A DNA stretch of 64,000 nt from Trichobilharzia szidati (lineage: Eukaryota; Platyhelminthes; Trematoda; Strigeidida; Schistosomatidae). The notes beneath the pieces were generated by a model, which saw only the letters and a list, made by a program, of their open reading frames with translations, was not told the DNA's origin and searched no databases. Every line of letters starts with the position of its first letter. Position 1 is the first letter of the stretch. A program made the translations under genes and the position numbers. Shown one piece after another: positions 38,201 to 50,290 of the stretch. The stretch lies in NCBI GenBank assembly GCA_944472155.2, contig OX235279.1:144854199-144918198 (forward strand), given 5' to 3'.

Positions 38201-38571
38201 GTCAGTGCAAGGGTGACTTGGAGGAGACCATGTGAAGAGGAGATGAAAACGTGTGGGCAGACTTGGAGCTAGGTGAAGACTCTATCAGAGAACCGAACGC
38301 AATGGAGACGCACGGCTGAAGCCCTATGTTCCTCTAGGAATGAAAGGAAACAATAATAATAATAACATCTGCATCTGAGGTTAGTAACTTAAGACTAAGC
38401 CATAATCTCGACCTCTCTTTCTTTTTTTTTTTAGTTCACTGTTGTTATCTTCAGAAATATAAATGAACATATAAGGTAAATCGGTTAATATGCATAGACA
38501 GACTCACGTGAATGACTCAATGTCACCATAGCCACTAAGACGAAAAGGCTCATAAGGAGTGAAGAATTCAT
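35070..38571 (-). CDS. Gene C: short secreted Asp/Tyr/Glu-rich protein (spliced)
   Basis: Exon 1 (38571-38508) joined in phase 1 to the acidic exon (35230-35070) gives 225 nt, or 74 residues plus a stop. The signal peptide is MNSSLLMSLFVLVAMVTLSH then S, sharing the MNSS start with gene A. The mature part contains DDYDYEGEGDDDYAYDDEDD and ends GINSYNRGGY. It is acidic, Tyr-rich and probably disordered and secreted. The intron carries a SINE and two antisense or sense RTE fragments. It faces gene B tail to tail. The function is unknown. Extra small exons inside the intron cannot be excluded. Confidence 0.6.
35495..35700 (+). mobile_element. tRNA-derived SINE, type 1, diverged
   Basis: The head is degraded. 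The body GAGGCAAGGTTGGGCGTGAG and GCTAGCATCTCCACCCCGTA and the tail GAACGCGAAGAAATGAAATG are recognisable. It lies in the gene C intron, antisense to the gene. Confidence 0.7.
35706..36063 (-). mobile_element. RTE-like LINE 3' fragment
   Basis: The plus strand starts TTATTATTATTCCC then TTCTAAGTGGAACAGAGG, the reversed RTE tail. It continues as reversed C-terminal sequence ending near TTTCTGGCCGGTCATCTTAT, matching 19305-19320. It lies in the gene C intron. Confidence 0.65.
36064..37575. other. Gene C intron, no gene seen
   Basis: The sequence is unique-looking and AT-rich, and no repeat was recognised. A 13-nt possible exon framed by CAG and GTAAGT (minus strand, near 37447-37459) was noted, but its length would break the frame. 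Confidence 0.35.
37587..38365 (+). mobile_element. RTE LINE 3' fragment with 10-bp target duplication
   Basis: It is truncated before RT and starts in the Gln-rich linker (CAACAACAACAACAACAG). It then carries SFTYLPTGKASFQLQVDGID-type sequence, the C-terminal domain and the tail GAAGCCCTATGTTCCTCTAG then AATAATAATAATAA. CATCTGCATC flanks it at 37577-37586 and 38366-38375. It lies in intron 1 of gene C, antisense to the gene and about 140 bp from exon 1. Confidence 0.9.
38508..38571 (-). CDS. Gene C exon 1: signal-peptide exon
   Basis: The exon has 21 codons plus one base from the ATG at 38571, ending at a consensus GTGAGT donor (38507-38502). The hydrophobic core LLMSLFVLVAMV is clear. The phase and the MNSS start match gene A. 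Confidence 0.62.
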
Positions 38572-38657
38572 CGTTTCTTTTTTTTCTTACAAATTAAGGG
38601 AAGACGACTAGGAGATGATTTCGGTGTAAACAATTGTTTACTTCTGCTTGTTTTCAC

Positions 38658-38664
38658 TTTTATA
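38658..38664 (-). promoter_or_regulatory. TATA box of gene C
   Basis: TATAAAA on the minus strand (TGTATAAAAGTG) lies about 87 bp upstream of the gene C start codon, the same arrangement as genes A and B. Confidence 0.5.
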
Positions 38665-38671
38665 CACAAAT

Positions 38672-39115
38672 CAGTGTTTAAAATAATCAGGGCAACTGAA
38701 TAAATATTATTATTATTATTGTTATTATTATTACCAATTCTCAAGTGTATTTCAGTATTATGGCTTAATCATCATTAAAATATTTTGTATGCCTGATATG
38801 AAAGTAGTGAAATGTTTCTCCTTATCTAATTTCGTTTGATTAACCTTACGCTAATTTTAATAACAACATTAATTGAGCAATTATAAAATGCAATTAAGTT
38901 AGGAAGTTTAGCTACATTTTTCAATTAATTTAATGGTTAGTTAGAGACCGGATGTGAAATTATACTTTTAAATGTTAGCAGAAATTGTAGTAAATTGTTT
39001 GTGTTTGTGTTTGTGTATTAATCTTTTGATTCAACATCTCATCTACTTGAAATTTATCCGTAAACAGTCACTCATTGCTGACAATCTCAGGAAGTATTCC
39101 ATTATTCTTTTTATG
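38672..39115. other. Upstream region of gene C
   Basis: The region is AT-rich, with a short ATT repeat (38705-38733). No other gene was seen. Confidence 0.35.
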
Positions 39116-39120
39116 TTGTA

Positions 39121-40215
39121 TTATTGTTAGTATTGTTGTTCCTTTCAGTTCCAAGTAGGACATAGGGCTTCAGCAGCACATCTCCACGTCATCCTGTTGT
39201 CTGCAGTCCTCTGAAGCTAACCCCACGATTGCCCACGGACTTTCATCTCCTCATCACACGATCAGCTCATAGTTTCCCAATCGAGCGATGGTCTGACGAA
39301 CAACCTCAATCAACGATCTTGTCAGCGTGTGTCAAACCCATCTCCATCTTGTCCGGAGTATTTGTCGAGCGATTGGTTCTTGATTGGTTCACTCCAAGAG
39401 TTTGTTTCCAATTCTTCATCGCTAAGCATCTAATCTTCATCATGGAGCCAGAGAAGGCAGCTGTTGATAAAAGTCTGCAACTACCGGTTGCAAATGCTTT
39501 TCGCGACGTGCTGGCCACGATTCTCACCCATATAGAAGCCCTGACTCACTTAATATCCATGTCAGAAATCCGAATCTTGTTCCTTCCACTGAGTTCAGAA
39601 TATTTTCAAATGGATTTGAGAGTGATGAATGCCCATGTCGCCTTTCCGATTATGATGTTCACATCCTCATTAGTTCGGCGTGTCTATAGTTGAAACGACG
39701 CTGCTTAGATAAATGAAGCAAGTGACCTCTTCCAAATTTATTCTGTCGATAGTGATTGGTGCTTGTTTCTGTTGTTATTGTTGTTGTCAATTGGTTACTT
39801 TCATCACATCCATCTTCTGCCTGCATCTTCTGCCAGCTCGTTGGTTTTCTCCTGTAAGTCTTCGAGTTTGTGCGACACTAGACATAAATAATCCGCGATA
39901 TCCAGTCCCACTGAAGTCTTACTTTCTGCTCAACATATTCCTGTGTTCTCATTTCCATGCACAGTCTTCCGAATAATCTAGTCCACCACAATCGGCAATA
40001 CCATCGGCGATAGTAAGTAGCCTCGTCGTACTCATATTTTCACTTCGAAGGCTTCTAAGTTGTGGATCAGTTGACATGTGGCATTATCATATAGCTGCTG
40101 AATGAGGTTGACAAAGGTTTTTGAGCACTGCACTTCATAATGTTGAAGTAGTTCCCAAATTAATTCGTGGTCAACGCTATCGAAGGCCCATCCAAAGTCG
40201 ATGGAATTCTTTGTG
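39121..40215 (-). mobile_element. RTE-like LINE 3' half, degraded
   Basis: The minus strand reads from RT (FGWAFDSVDHELIWELLQHY, then LIQQLYDNATCQLIH at 40215-40040) through a damaged FADD region to the C-terminal part and the tail near 39121. An antisense ORF at 39229-39693 is a shadow. Stops and shifts are frequent. Confidence 0.8.
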
Positions 40216-40427
40216 TACACTAAGTGTTTATCTAACTAATTTTGAATGGACAAATATCAGGTGTTCAATCCACGATGAAACAGTAGACTACTACAGATAC
40301 ATTCGCTCATTATAGGCAACTATTTTAGTGATGCTTTGTATCTCCTGGGTTTATCTGACAATGTACACGAAGACTGTAGGTGATTCGACCTCATGCGTAT
40401 AATCTAGGCGCGAATATTTTTACTTTT

Positions 40428-40620
40428 TAATTTTTTTTATTACAGCTTGATGCCACACCATATTTTCAGTACAAGTATGGAATTTTCAGCATGGATATCG
40501 GTAGCCCAAATTTTGCAGGCCGATCATAGATATCGGGTGTGCGTCAGCAGGGGGTCGAACCCCGGACCATGTGCATGGTCGGCGAGAGTCCTAACCGCTG
40601 TGCCACCGACGCCACCGAAT
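40428..40620 (-). mobile_element. tRNA-derived SINE, type 2
   Basis: On the plus strand it reads TTTTTATTACAGCTTGATGCC, CATGGATATCGGTAGCCCAA, TGCAGGCCGATCATAGATAT, then GTCGAACCCCGGACCATGTG and a head ending CGCTGTGCCACCGACG. It is nearly identical to the copy at 24664. Confidence 0.9.
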
Positions 40621-41074
40621 AAAAGGTGGCGTATTCGAAAGATCGATTTTTTTAAGGTTGTAAGAAGAAGTCACTACCTAAATTTCAGCATGTTCTACCT
40701 AGTCAGCCGTACACGAAAGCAGGTGAAAACGGTGTTCTGTAATGCAAACGGAATATGTCCAGCTGACAAGGTATACAGTAAACAAATGTTACTACAGAAA
40801 TGCCTGAAAACTTCATCAACAACTATGGCGAGAATGTAAAAACACCACATAAAATTTACGGTCATTCAAAATCTCGTTTCTATTCACATTTGTTTTCATT
40901 GTGAAAATATTATGGGAACCATAAATAAACAGTTATATATAACAGTAACCAAGATGTATTCTGTAACTAAGTTAATCTCTCTCCTCCTAAGCCTCAGCAC
41001 TTGGTACAGCTAAAAACCGCCAATCACCCCTCATATTTCACTGCCAGTTGTGTAAATAAATTGATGTGTATCTG

Positions 41075-41295
41075 CAGCATCGGTTACATTAAGAGAACAG
41101 AAGGACATGATGTTGTCCGATTCTTCGGACATGTTCCATACAGCCTTAGATTAAAGTGGTCGAACACCTGATGGACAAAGGATATCGCTTGGATGCAGTT
41201 AGATGATCCAGAATAGCTGTTACACAAGGCAGCTCAAGTCTTTTTCGGTTAGCTGAAGAAATCACAATAGACCAGCTGAAACCTGATTCGTATCC
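41075..41295 (+). pseudogene. Possible gag-like retroelement remnant
   Basis: A broken plus-strand frame reads KRTEGHDVVRFFGHVPYSLR and, after stops, a second piece containing a leucine-glutamate end. The spacing loosely recalls gag proteins of BEL/Pao-type elements. No LTR or protease was seen, so this is a weak call. Confidence 0.2.
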
Positions 41296-42164
41296 CAAAG
41301 GAATCCATTATTAAACTTCACTTGCCCTTTTTAATAACCTTTCGTATTATGCTGTAATTTTCGATCCTTGGAGTTATACTTACTGTATTTTATTACAAAG
41401 TCCATCATCGTCTTTTTATTAGATTTCTAACACATTAAACTTATTTTTGGCTTCGATCTTCTGAATTGTACTCACCATATTCTATTATGCGTTGTGAGGT
41501 GACTGTTAGTGATTTATCACAATGCCTAAGTAATATATTAGCTGTTTTTATGCTGCTACCTCTAACAATAACTTTTTTTTACGAGGAAGACTGTTTCCTG
41601 CTGGTAGGCATACCTGTGTTAAAATCGTATTATAACTCATAGTAATCAGTGTTATAGTTTGTACGGAGTCAAAGACGAATGACAAAGTAAAATTGACACA
41701 TGTTATCTTGATACACGGCTTTTTGTGTCGCTTCTCACATTTTGTTTTAGCATATCACTCGTTCATGATAGATGAATTCATTTTTTACTGCCTGATATAA
41801 TGTAATGCCGATGAAGATGCCTTATAACACAATGATTTGAACAGTTCCGAAGGCACTATGCAACAGGTCGATTAAAGAATAACTCGATTACCAACAAGTT
41901 CATGGGTTGTCTTTGTTTCAGTACAGTTTTGTGCCACAAGATTATTTTATTATATAAATTTATAACCTTTTCCTACCCCACACTCAACAAATATATTATG
42001 ATTAATCACCATTGTCTCCCGTTTTACAATATTTTGTAATCGAATTCAGCCTAGCACGTTTGTCACACAAATACGACTATTTATTTTGACATCCCATAAA
42101 TAATCTGTTATTCTACGTTAAAAAACTGGCCTTTATTGTAACGACAACAAATATTATATTTTAT

Positions 42165-42235
42165 AATTGTAAGAACCTGAAGAGAAATTATTGAAAAGAA
42201 TATCCTTCGTTCAGATTGACTTTTAATTCATAATA
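42165..42235 (+). repeat. Penelope-like terminal-repeat scrap
   Basis: ATTGTAAGAACCTGAAGAGA then TTATTGAAAAGAATATCCTT and CGTTCAG corresponds to 51056-51105. Confidence 0.5.
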
Positions 42236-42699
42236 TGGGAATTTTCCACACTATCAAATCTTATGTTATTATGTTTGGAAATTATCCTATTTTGATAGTT
42301 ATACAAAAGGTGACTACTACAGTAACTGGAGATATCCTATGCCTATTTTCACATATGTGTGGACAGTAATATTCTCATATTTTGTAGTCAGCTACACTGT
42401 TTTGTTTTCTCCTGACTGTGACAGATTATTAGTGGTATTTCATAAATCAAGATTCTAAGTCGATAGAAATTCATCAGAAGAATGTATTTGAGATTTCAGC
42501 AGAATTTGTCCTACTACACAAATCCTGACAAAAATGTGCCAAATGTTCTTAGTGTAACTGCTGCCCTTTCAGGTCTGCACTATGTAGATTTAATGACTGG
42601 CTAAGTGAAACCAGTTTCACTGTATCCCTTCGTTTTTTTCTGGCCAAATTCAAGTGAAATCTGTCAAAGCTGAGCTGCAAAGTGATGATGTTCCTGACT

Positions 42700-42962
42700 T
42701 CAAAAGTGAGTTAAACAAATGTGAATTTTTATGAGGAATTTAGTACTGATAAATGCTACAACATCTTCGAGAGTCACTTTATCGTCACAACGTATTCCTA
42801 CCTTCTCGTAACCCATAGTCTGCCACACGATCAAGTCCACCATAATCAGAAATATGATCTGTGATATCAGGCAGTCTTGTCTTACTGTTGTCTTCACTTC
42901 AAACGCTTCGCAGAGATTTCCGTTGTGAATCACTTGGCATAGCCATTGAATGTGGGTCAGCT
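42700..42962 (-). mobile_element. RTE-like RT fragment
   Basis: The minus frame reads CQVIHNGNLCEAFEVKTTVRQ then DCLISQIIFLIMVDLIVW, the RT region around the conserved RQG block (here RQDC, so mutated). It ends in a segment that should hold FADD but does not. Confidence 0.65.
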
Positions 42963-43984
42963 TAGGAGCAGTTTGCAAATTACTTCATGACCATTTGAAA
43001 GTGCTTACATATATTCTCACATTATCATCTTCAAAATGTCGAGCACCAGTCTTCTTCATCAAATTATTCAGTTTCACACACCCATATTTCTTAAGCATCC
43101 TATCATTCCTTGTCGATTCTCTTCCTTCTAATGTTTAATTTTAAACGTTCCAAATCGAGGACATACGGTTCCCAACTAGGATAAATACTGGTTATTAATT
43201 TTAGTTTTTAATAAAAATATCCTAAGAGGTAACACTTTTGAATTCAGAAGGGATTTTATGGTGATGGATATTCTTGACAAAGGGCAATTCACAAAACTAC
43301 GTTAAATGGAAAAAGTGTTCTAACTGCAGTTTCAATGAATAAAAGACAATTCAGAAAATAGAACTTTCTTTATCGACGAATTCAACTTCAAAGGCTGTAC
43401 AAATGTATTTATGTTTATGCAAATGCTTAGCAGTCTATTACTGAGTAAAAGGGGTTTGAGACACAAACGATACAGCTAATAAGAAGCTACTTCTAAAGGC
43501 AGGAAGAAATTACACAGCAATCATAGACACAATGGAAGCAAGGGTTTGGAATTTCGTAAGGTGCCATATTTTTTAGTAAACATAAATATGATGATAGAGC
43601 CTAAGAAGATGAATTCTTTGCCAGACAAAACTTTCTTCCCTAGATTGTCTTTTATTTTCTTCATGATTCAATAGTTGTTTTCGGTATTCCAGCCAAAACC
43701 TTAAGAATATTCAATGTAATAGAGGTTTTTCATAATGATGGATATCATATACCCAATTTCCAAATTTTTTCAAACTGTTAAAGGTGAACGTGGTTCGGGC
43801 ATATACAACTTTAAGAATACTGACTAGGAAGAACTTAAGACAACCAGCTATATAACGGCTATTTGAAGGTAAACACATTGCCTGCTTGAAGCATTCTGAC
43901 TCCTGAACATATTTCACCACCTTAATTCACTTCGAAATACACTTGCTTGAAATGCAAATACCTGTGAAAAACAATATTCATTAT

Positions 43985-44110
43985 AATAAAGGTTTTTGTA
44001 TTTCCCAATGAATGAAAAACAAAACGATATTATTTTTACTGACGTTTCGCTATTTAATGCTAATAGCTTTATCAAAGTATTGTAAACAAAATCAACAATA
44101 GTTCAAAAAT
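43985..44110 (-). repeat. Hammerhead-like hairpin, possible Penelope-like terminal sequence
   Basis: The minus strand has TTGATAAAGCTATTAGCATTA then AATAGCGAAACGTCAG: a GCTATT/AATAGC stem followed by GAAACGTC, as in the terminal repeat at 12925-13095. The UGAUGA part is TGATAA. Confidence 0.35.
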
Positions 44111-44202
44111 GTGTCAATTAATTGTTTCTGAATTCTGAATAAATTTCAAGTAAATTTCACGAGTTCTACTGTGGCTACTTTTAAGTAGTATAAATCTAAA
44201 AC

Positions 44203-44292
44203 ATGTTTTTCTCTCTCTTGACTGTTGTTATTCTGGTAGGCTCAATTCACTTGAGCATATACATCAGGCAGCTGAAAGCAGACAGACGGACG
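44203..44292 (+). CDS. Possible orphan signal-peptide exon
   Basis: Thirty codons from an ATG encode a hydrophobic start (MFFSLLTVVILVGSIHLSIY) followed by a basic stretch, ending exactly at a GTAAGA donor (44293-44298). It ends in phase 0, unlike exon 1 of genes A, B and C, so it is probably not the same family. No downstream exon was found. It could be chance. Confidence 0.3.
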
Positions 44293-46370
44293 GTAAGATC
44301 TGCTAATCTCTTCTCATTGCCTGTTTTAATAGTGGTTACTAATCATCTCGGGGGTATAGTGAAATCTACAGCTAATAGTTGTTCATATCATGGGTGAACA
44401 TCCATGACTGAAAGTTATAAAATGAAGAACAACCTGCGAAAGGTAATTATTCGCTTTCGTCTCGTTTGCATTGCTGAAGCTTTAGTCATTCAGACAGAGA
44501 AACTGGAGTTGTAAATACAAGAGAAACCTATTCAGTCACACTTTCTATCATGGTGACAGCCTTGTTGATTTCCATTAATTTTATTTTGTTTGTTTTGTGT
44601 TACCCCTTATAACTCTTATATTTCCTTAGAACTCTTTCGTAATTCTATATGTTTCTTCGTTTCTATGTGCATGCTGATTACAACTCGTTCATCAAATTAT
44701 TTATTTTATCACGTAACTCCAATACACTTATTCAACTCCTCTTATGGTTATGATAACCCATTACTTTTATTAGTATCCTCTTTCATGAAAAGAGATTGCG
44801 CATAAATGCGACTGTACAGCTAAAGGGGAATATGAATTCTCTGATAAGAGCCTCTTCACTGAACTACGTGCATTGTTCCCATTAGTGTTTGGATGAAAAT
44901 CCATTTGCCTAAATTTGTAATCCAAATTTATGAAAGTCCAGAGTTTGAATATGACGCTGGCGTGCTGTCTTAGTCTTGGAACAATACACCCGTTCTTCAC
45001 CAAACAAACAGAAAATCGCCAGTCTTCTAAATACTCTCAATTCTCATGCTCCGCTTGATATTTTAGGACAAGTTTATGTGTATGTGTCTGTGTCGTTAAC
45101 CATATGATATAACAGGATTCGAATAACTAAGTGATTTGATTAGTTAGTTAACCTGGGAAGATGCGTCAGCTCTAGCGGACTGGTAACTGGCAAACTTTCG
45201 ACATCGAAACTGAAATATGCACAAAGATTGGTCGACTTCCACGACGTTTGCTTGGACGCGTTATCCAACTGCCCATTAATTGGCGTAATTCAGGAGCTAT
45301 CATAATATATCAAATACATTCAGCTGTTTAGTGACCTATCTCTCCTTGCTCCCTGTCATATTTCTCTTATAGCATCTATACTTTTTTTTACTTCCGTGTC
45401 TTCGCTTTTGATTTTGTTGTCTGTTATTTCATGCATTAATGAAAAGTGTGTTAATTAGAACTACTGCCGAATGATTTATTGTTCTATGTTGGTAGCATCT
45501 ACTTATGCAACCGTGATTCTAACCCATTTCACTTATGAGAGTTTCAGGCACTCTTTTTATTGAATTTCAGCGTAGATCATTTCAAATTTGTATGTAATCA
45601 ATTTAGATCGACCATTCCATTTCTATATGTGGACTGTAATTCAATAATGTGTCAGAAACTGTCGTTGCTTTTTTTACATTGATGTAATCTTACCAGTGGT
45701 CGTTGTTTTTCCAAGCCTCAAAACCACTAAATATTTCTAGTTCTATGGGAAAGCTGTTCAGTTTACGAAAGCAGTTCAGCTTCGGATATCATATACTTGC
45801 TCTTTTAAACAGATTTTAAGGTTGATGTGTACTCACTACATGCTTATTACCCATACACCTTAATGCACTGAATTACTTTTTCGGGTCACTACAAACACTA
45901 TCCTGGTGAGAGGGGAGTTTTTCAGTGTACTCGGTAAGTATATCCCTACAAAATACGTAAGCTTCAACACTTTCCACACTTCCTTACCTAGTCTACAAGG
46001 CAAAACAAATGAATTATGTCAACATAAAAGAGCCCTAAGAAGTCAAACTAACCGAATTCATTCGGTACCTACTCACACACACTCTCTCTCCCTCTAAGTC
46101 ATAGTTATTAATCATTTAATCAGAAGTCAAATTATCACTAGTGATTTACAGTTTAACATCAGTTCACCTTTAGCCACATCACCCACACAAATGAAGTCAA
46201 AATGAATCAGACTTCTACGTGATACTTTGATTACTGAAAGACGACTTGTGAGTAGTATCTGGCTGTCATTAGAATAAATATCTAATTAGCTTTGCAAGAA
46301 TACACCTGATTATTAATAAAGTATTTGGTACTGGTGTTCGGTTTGTAGACAGAAAAACACTGAATCGATA
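44293..46370. other. No gene seen
   Basis: The stretch is AT-rich. Short open frames at 44590 and 44770 overlap and show no motif. Confidence 0.35.
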
Positions 46371-46800
46371 GTGATTTCTGATTATTATTGTTATTATTGT
46401 ATTATTCCCCGTGGTTCCGATTGGAATATAAGCTTTCAACATGACTTCTCTATGCTATCTTTTTGTCTTCAGTCATTTTCAAATGGCTGTACGACTACTC
46501 ATAAGCTTTCTTTCCACTCTCATACGACCTCCTCCGTGTCACCATTAGACAAACAGCCAACTGGTTTTTTCCTATTCAAGTGCCCCTCGAGGGCTTGGCT
46601 AGCCCATGTTGTCTCCTCAGCGTTCGCTCAATCCATCTCCATTTTTTGGAACATTTGTTGGTCAATAAGCCCTTGGTTGACTGGTAGCCTTCCAGAGTTC
46701 TTTGTTGCTAATCCCTTCAGACCAACCGTCTAGTTTTCAGTATGGAGCCATTAAAGGCAGCTGTTGATGGAAATCTGCATTAGCCTGTTGGAAATGCATT
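46371..46800 (-). mobile_element. RTE-like LINE 3' fragment
   Basis: The plus strand begins TTATTATTGTTATTATTG then CCCCGTGGTTCCGATTGGAA (reversed tail) and runs to CATTAAAGGCAGCTGTTGAT. It is the mirror of the fragment at 51640-52050. Confidence 0.7.
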
Positions 46801-49485
46801 TTACTGATACGTCAAATCTCTGAACCGGCAGTGTACTCTCAGGAACTATAAGTTACAAAATGAGTTTTTTAGCGTTCATTCAGTGTGTCTTTTGGTATAG
46901 GTGTGAGAAAGACAGTAAAAGACACGGAGTGGAATAAACAGTGTCCAGTTGTATTCACTGATGTATATTTTAATGATGACAAATGACACTCTGAAGGTGT
47001 AAACAACAAACAATCAATCTATCAATCAAACAAACAAACAAAATTTATGATAACAACAATAATTATAATAATTAAGTGTGAATTACTTGTACATTCATTT
47101 TACAATGTTCATGTATCCTCTTATAGCAAGCCAGTGATAATATTCTGAGCTTAAATTCTCTGTTAATGTATGTTTTCATTTATACATGTATGTTTGTATG
47201 TGTGTGTGTGAGTGTGCGTGTTTATCTTGAAGAAAAGGCGGAAATAAACAGGGTGAGATAGAGAGAAAGAGAGAAAACTTGTCATTCACGTTTTGTGAAT
47301 GATAGTATAAAGGTGTTACTTCATCAACACATTATGGAAAGCGAACTATTAACTTTCTTATCAGTGAGAAGAAAGAAAATTTGTTCTACTCATCTGTATG
47401 TTCAATTCTGTTTCGAATATCTCTCTCTCTCTACAGTGTAATTTTGACATCTATTGGAATGATATCTACCCTGGTTAATTGTTCATTATTGTTGGTAAGA
47501 TTTCGTGGCAAGAGGATAAGAAAGGAACAATCGCAGAATCGAAATTACTACTGAACACAATTAAGATGATCAGTGACACGATAATCATTAATATTAATAA
47601 CCTTTATGGTACTTTGGTGATAATGAACATGCCGTATGAATGAATATATGTGTACTCTCGCTTCTTTCACAGCTTTATTTAACTCGCCGACTATTAAAAC
47701 TTAACGCTCATGTTGGTCTTCGAAATCAAAGGTTATTTATTTTGTATGTATGTGTATGTATATAAATCTCCTTCCACTCCAATAAATGACTTTATGACGT
47801 TTATTAACTTACTTACGGTATTGATTAGATCATTTCAAGTTTTGTCTACTGGAATTTTCGCTACATTAGTTGGCTAGTAAGTAAGATTGCGAGACTGCCG
47901 AATCACAACCTACTTGAAATAGCGTTTAGCAAACAGTAGTTCATCTCTGTTCTTTTCCAGTAGGGAATGTTTTCACCATATGAATGCATAATTTCCAACA
48001 GAAAAGTTTTTCAAACTAACAAGTTTTCAAAATCAAAATTATTTAGCCTAAAACATTTTCTTCATATGCATTACTTACTTGTGATAAGTGTCACATACTG
48101 TTCTGCATAGCGGTTTTCTTTCTGGAAATCTTTCAGACACTAAAAAAAAATAATCGATTGATGCTGAGACAATCTGGGACTTTCGATGATGTTCTACTTG
48201 ATAGTTGCAGTGGGAGTGAAGTGAAGACCTGAATCGAGTCAGAATTCGAATTAGTAGACTCTTAGTTACTGGCGTGTCACCCATTCTACAGTCCATTCTA
48301 AAAGACTCAATGAAGTCATCGTGGACCTTGTACCAAACTGTTACACCAACAGATTTGCTGTAATTGCTTGCTTATTTAAGTACCAGTGGTCCGGTTGGTA
48401 GTCCGGAGACTGTTGGTTCTCATCCTGTAATTCACTTCCAGTTACCATTAATGAAATCACCAGTAGACTTCCGATCCAAGGGATTCCCAGACAGTCTCAC
48501 AATTAGTTAACAGTCTGTTCCCATACCTATCTACCTGTCGAATTCACTTTAATCAGAGTTCAAAGAATAGCTCACTATTGTAATAGTGAATATCTGTCAA
48601 CTTCTAAAAAGTTCATGTCGAAATAGATTTTCTAAGCAGCCATAATTGTCTTGAAGATAAAAATAATAATGATAATAGTTTAAGAGCATTTGAAACTGCA
48701 AGCTTGATATTTGCTGATATTTCGGATCATTCTAACTTTCAAAATACTCTATTTTAACAGACAGAATAAACGTAGGCATCATTTACTCTGTGTATATTTA
48801 CCGTGCTCATGAGCCTCTAACGAACAGTAAGTGTGTAAGTCCAAAGTGTATGTGGGAGGTGGGTGTCCTCAGCATTTTACAAAATGAAAAGGATGCATCA
48901 TCAGTTACCTGATATCACCTGCCTATCTGAAATGGGAAGTGACGAGTTGCAAGACAGACATAGAGAGAAGTGCCGTTACCAGGCAGAAAGAAGGTATGGT
49001 TGGTAAAGTATTGTAGTAGGAATAAAAAAGAGAGAATAATTCACTGTAACATCGACTCAATGAAATAAAACTTCATAAAAATAGTAGTTCTTGTAGAATC
49101 GTAATTTTTGTATACTAAGGTTATTGGAAGAAAGACAACCTCTGAGAATAGAAAACATAAATTCAGCGTCTACCTTAACAAGCAGTAGAATCATTTGTTC
49201 GTGAAGACACATCATTCTGAGATTGTCAGTTTCCTGAGCAAAAGATTTGAGATATGGGCTAAAAATTCAGTAACACACTCATGTCAGTGTTCATTAGTCC
49301 AAGATAAGATTCTGACCCCACCGAATGCAGTCAATAAATAACTCCACACACCTGACATACTTTTCATGGTTTTTCACGAGAAATTCAGGAATTGCATTAT
49401 TATGCCAGTCATCATTAGGTAGTAAATTATCATAAAGTTTGTGGACTTGAGAAGGTTTGACTGTTAATAGGAATGAGGCTGACAT
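46801..49485. other. AT-rich intergenic stretch
   Basis: It has short TG and CT simple repeats (47197-47224, 47421-47435). No gene, exon pair or mobile element was recognised. Confidence 0.4.
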
Positions 49486-49489
49486 AGTG

Positions 49490-49725
49490 TTGCGTCTGAT
49501 CCTTCAACAGGTTAGTTGTTCACACTGCCAAAATAATGTTCTTTGACTGGTAGTAGCTAGCAGTGGAATTCCAAACACCACTGTCGTCACATCTGGGACT
49601 CCTCAGTTGAATAGATTTGCATCCCCAGAGAGTCAATGTATTCCCTTTAATGAGATTAAAGGTGCGTTCTGGATCCCACCGTTAAACACTGTCAACTGGA
49701 TGACATCATGTAAATCTCAGGTCAG
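49490..49725 (-). mobile_element. Strongly diverged Sm-alpha-like element
   Basis: The minus strand reads TGAGGAGTCCCAGATGTGAC and GTGGTGTTTGGAATTCCACTG then CTAGCTACTACCA, aligning with the Sm-alpha-like copy at 22095. The ribozyme core is lost. Confidence 0.45.
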
Positions 49726-50290
49726 CATCGAAGCATCCATACCAACAGTCAGCATATAGAAACAGAATCAACTGACGTAAATTTTAATAATAATAATAAT
49801 AACAATTTCAGTAACAAGCTGGATCTTCATTGATTACACTTTTCCAAATAACAATGGTTGGCGATGAAGTCTACCTTGAATTCAGTTTAATTCCGGCAGA
49901 CACAAGTACTTCTTCCCCAATGGGTAATGAAGTAACTTTTAGAAATAAATCAAGCTTAGCTAGGAAACAGGAGCACCTCAGAGAGACAATTCACGAGAAA
50001 AAACAACTGACAACGCTTTCACTATTAGTTTGTTTATGTACTCTGTACGCAAAGGATGAATCGCGAAGGCATAGTTCTCTGTTATACCGATGACAATAAT
50101 CAATACAAGTTTAAATTAGAAGTTCTCTAGAAAAGTGTAAAAATAACTATGGAAACCATCAGAAAGTAGCTGACCACGAATAACACGCAACCGACAAAGG
50201 TATTTTCTACAGCTACAAAGATACATATATACCAATATATATATATATATATATATATATGTATAGATTAAAAGTGCCCATTCAATTTTT

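Noticed and set aside
39229..39693. A 154-codon plus-strand ORF
   Set aside because: It is the antisense shadow of an RTE C-terminal region whose true sense is minus.
41745..41785. A fourth family signal exon on the minus strand starting MNSS
   Set aside because: The frame stops after eight codons and has no hydrophobic core.
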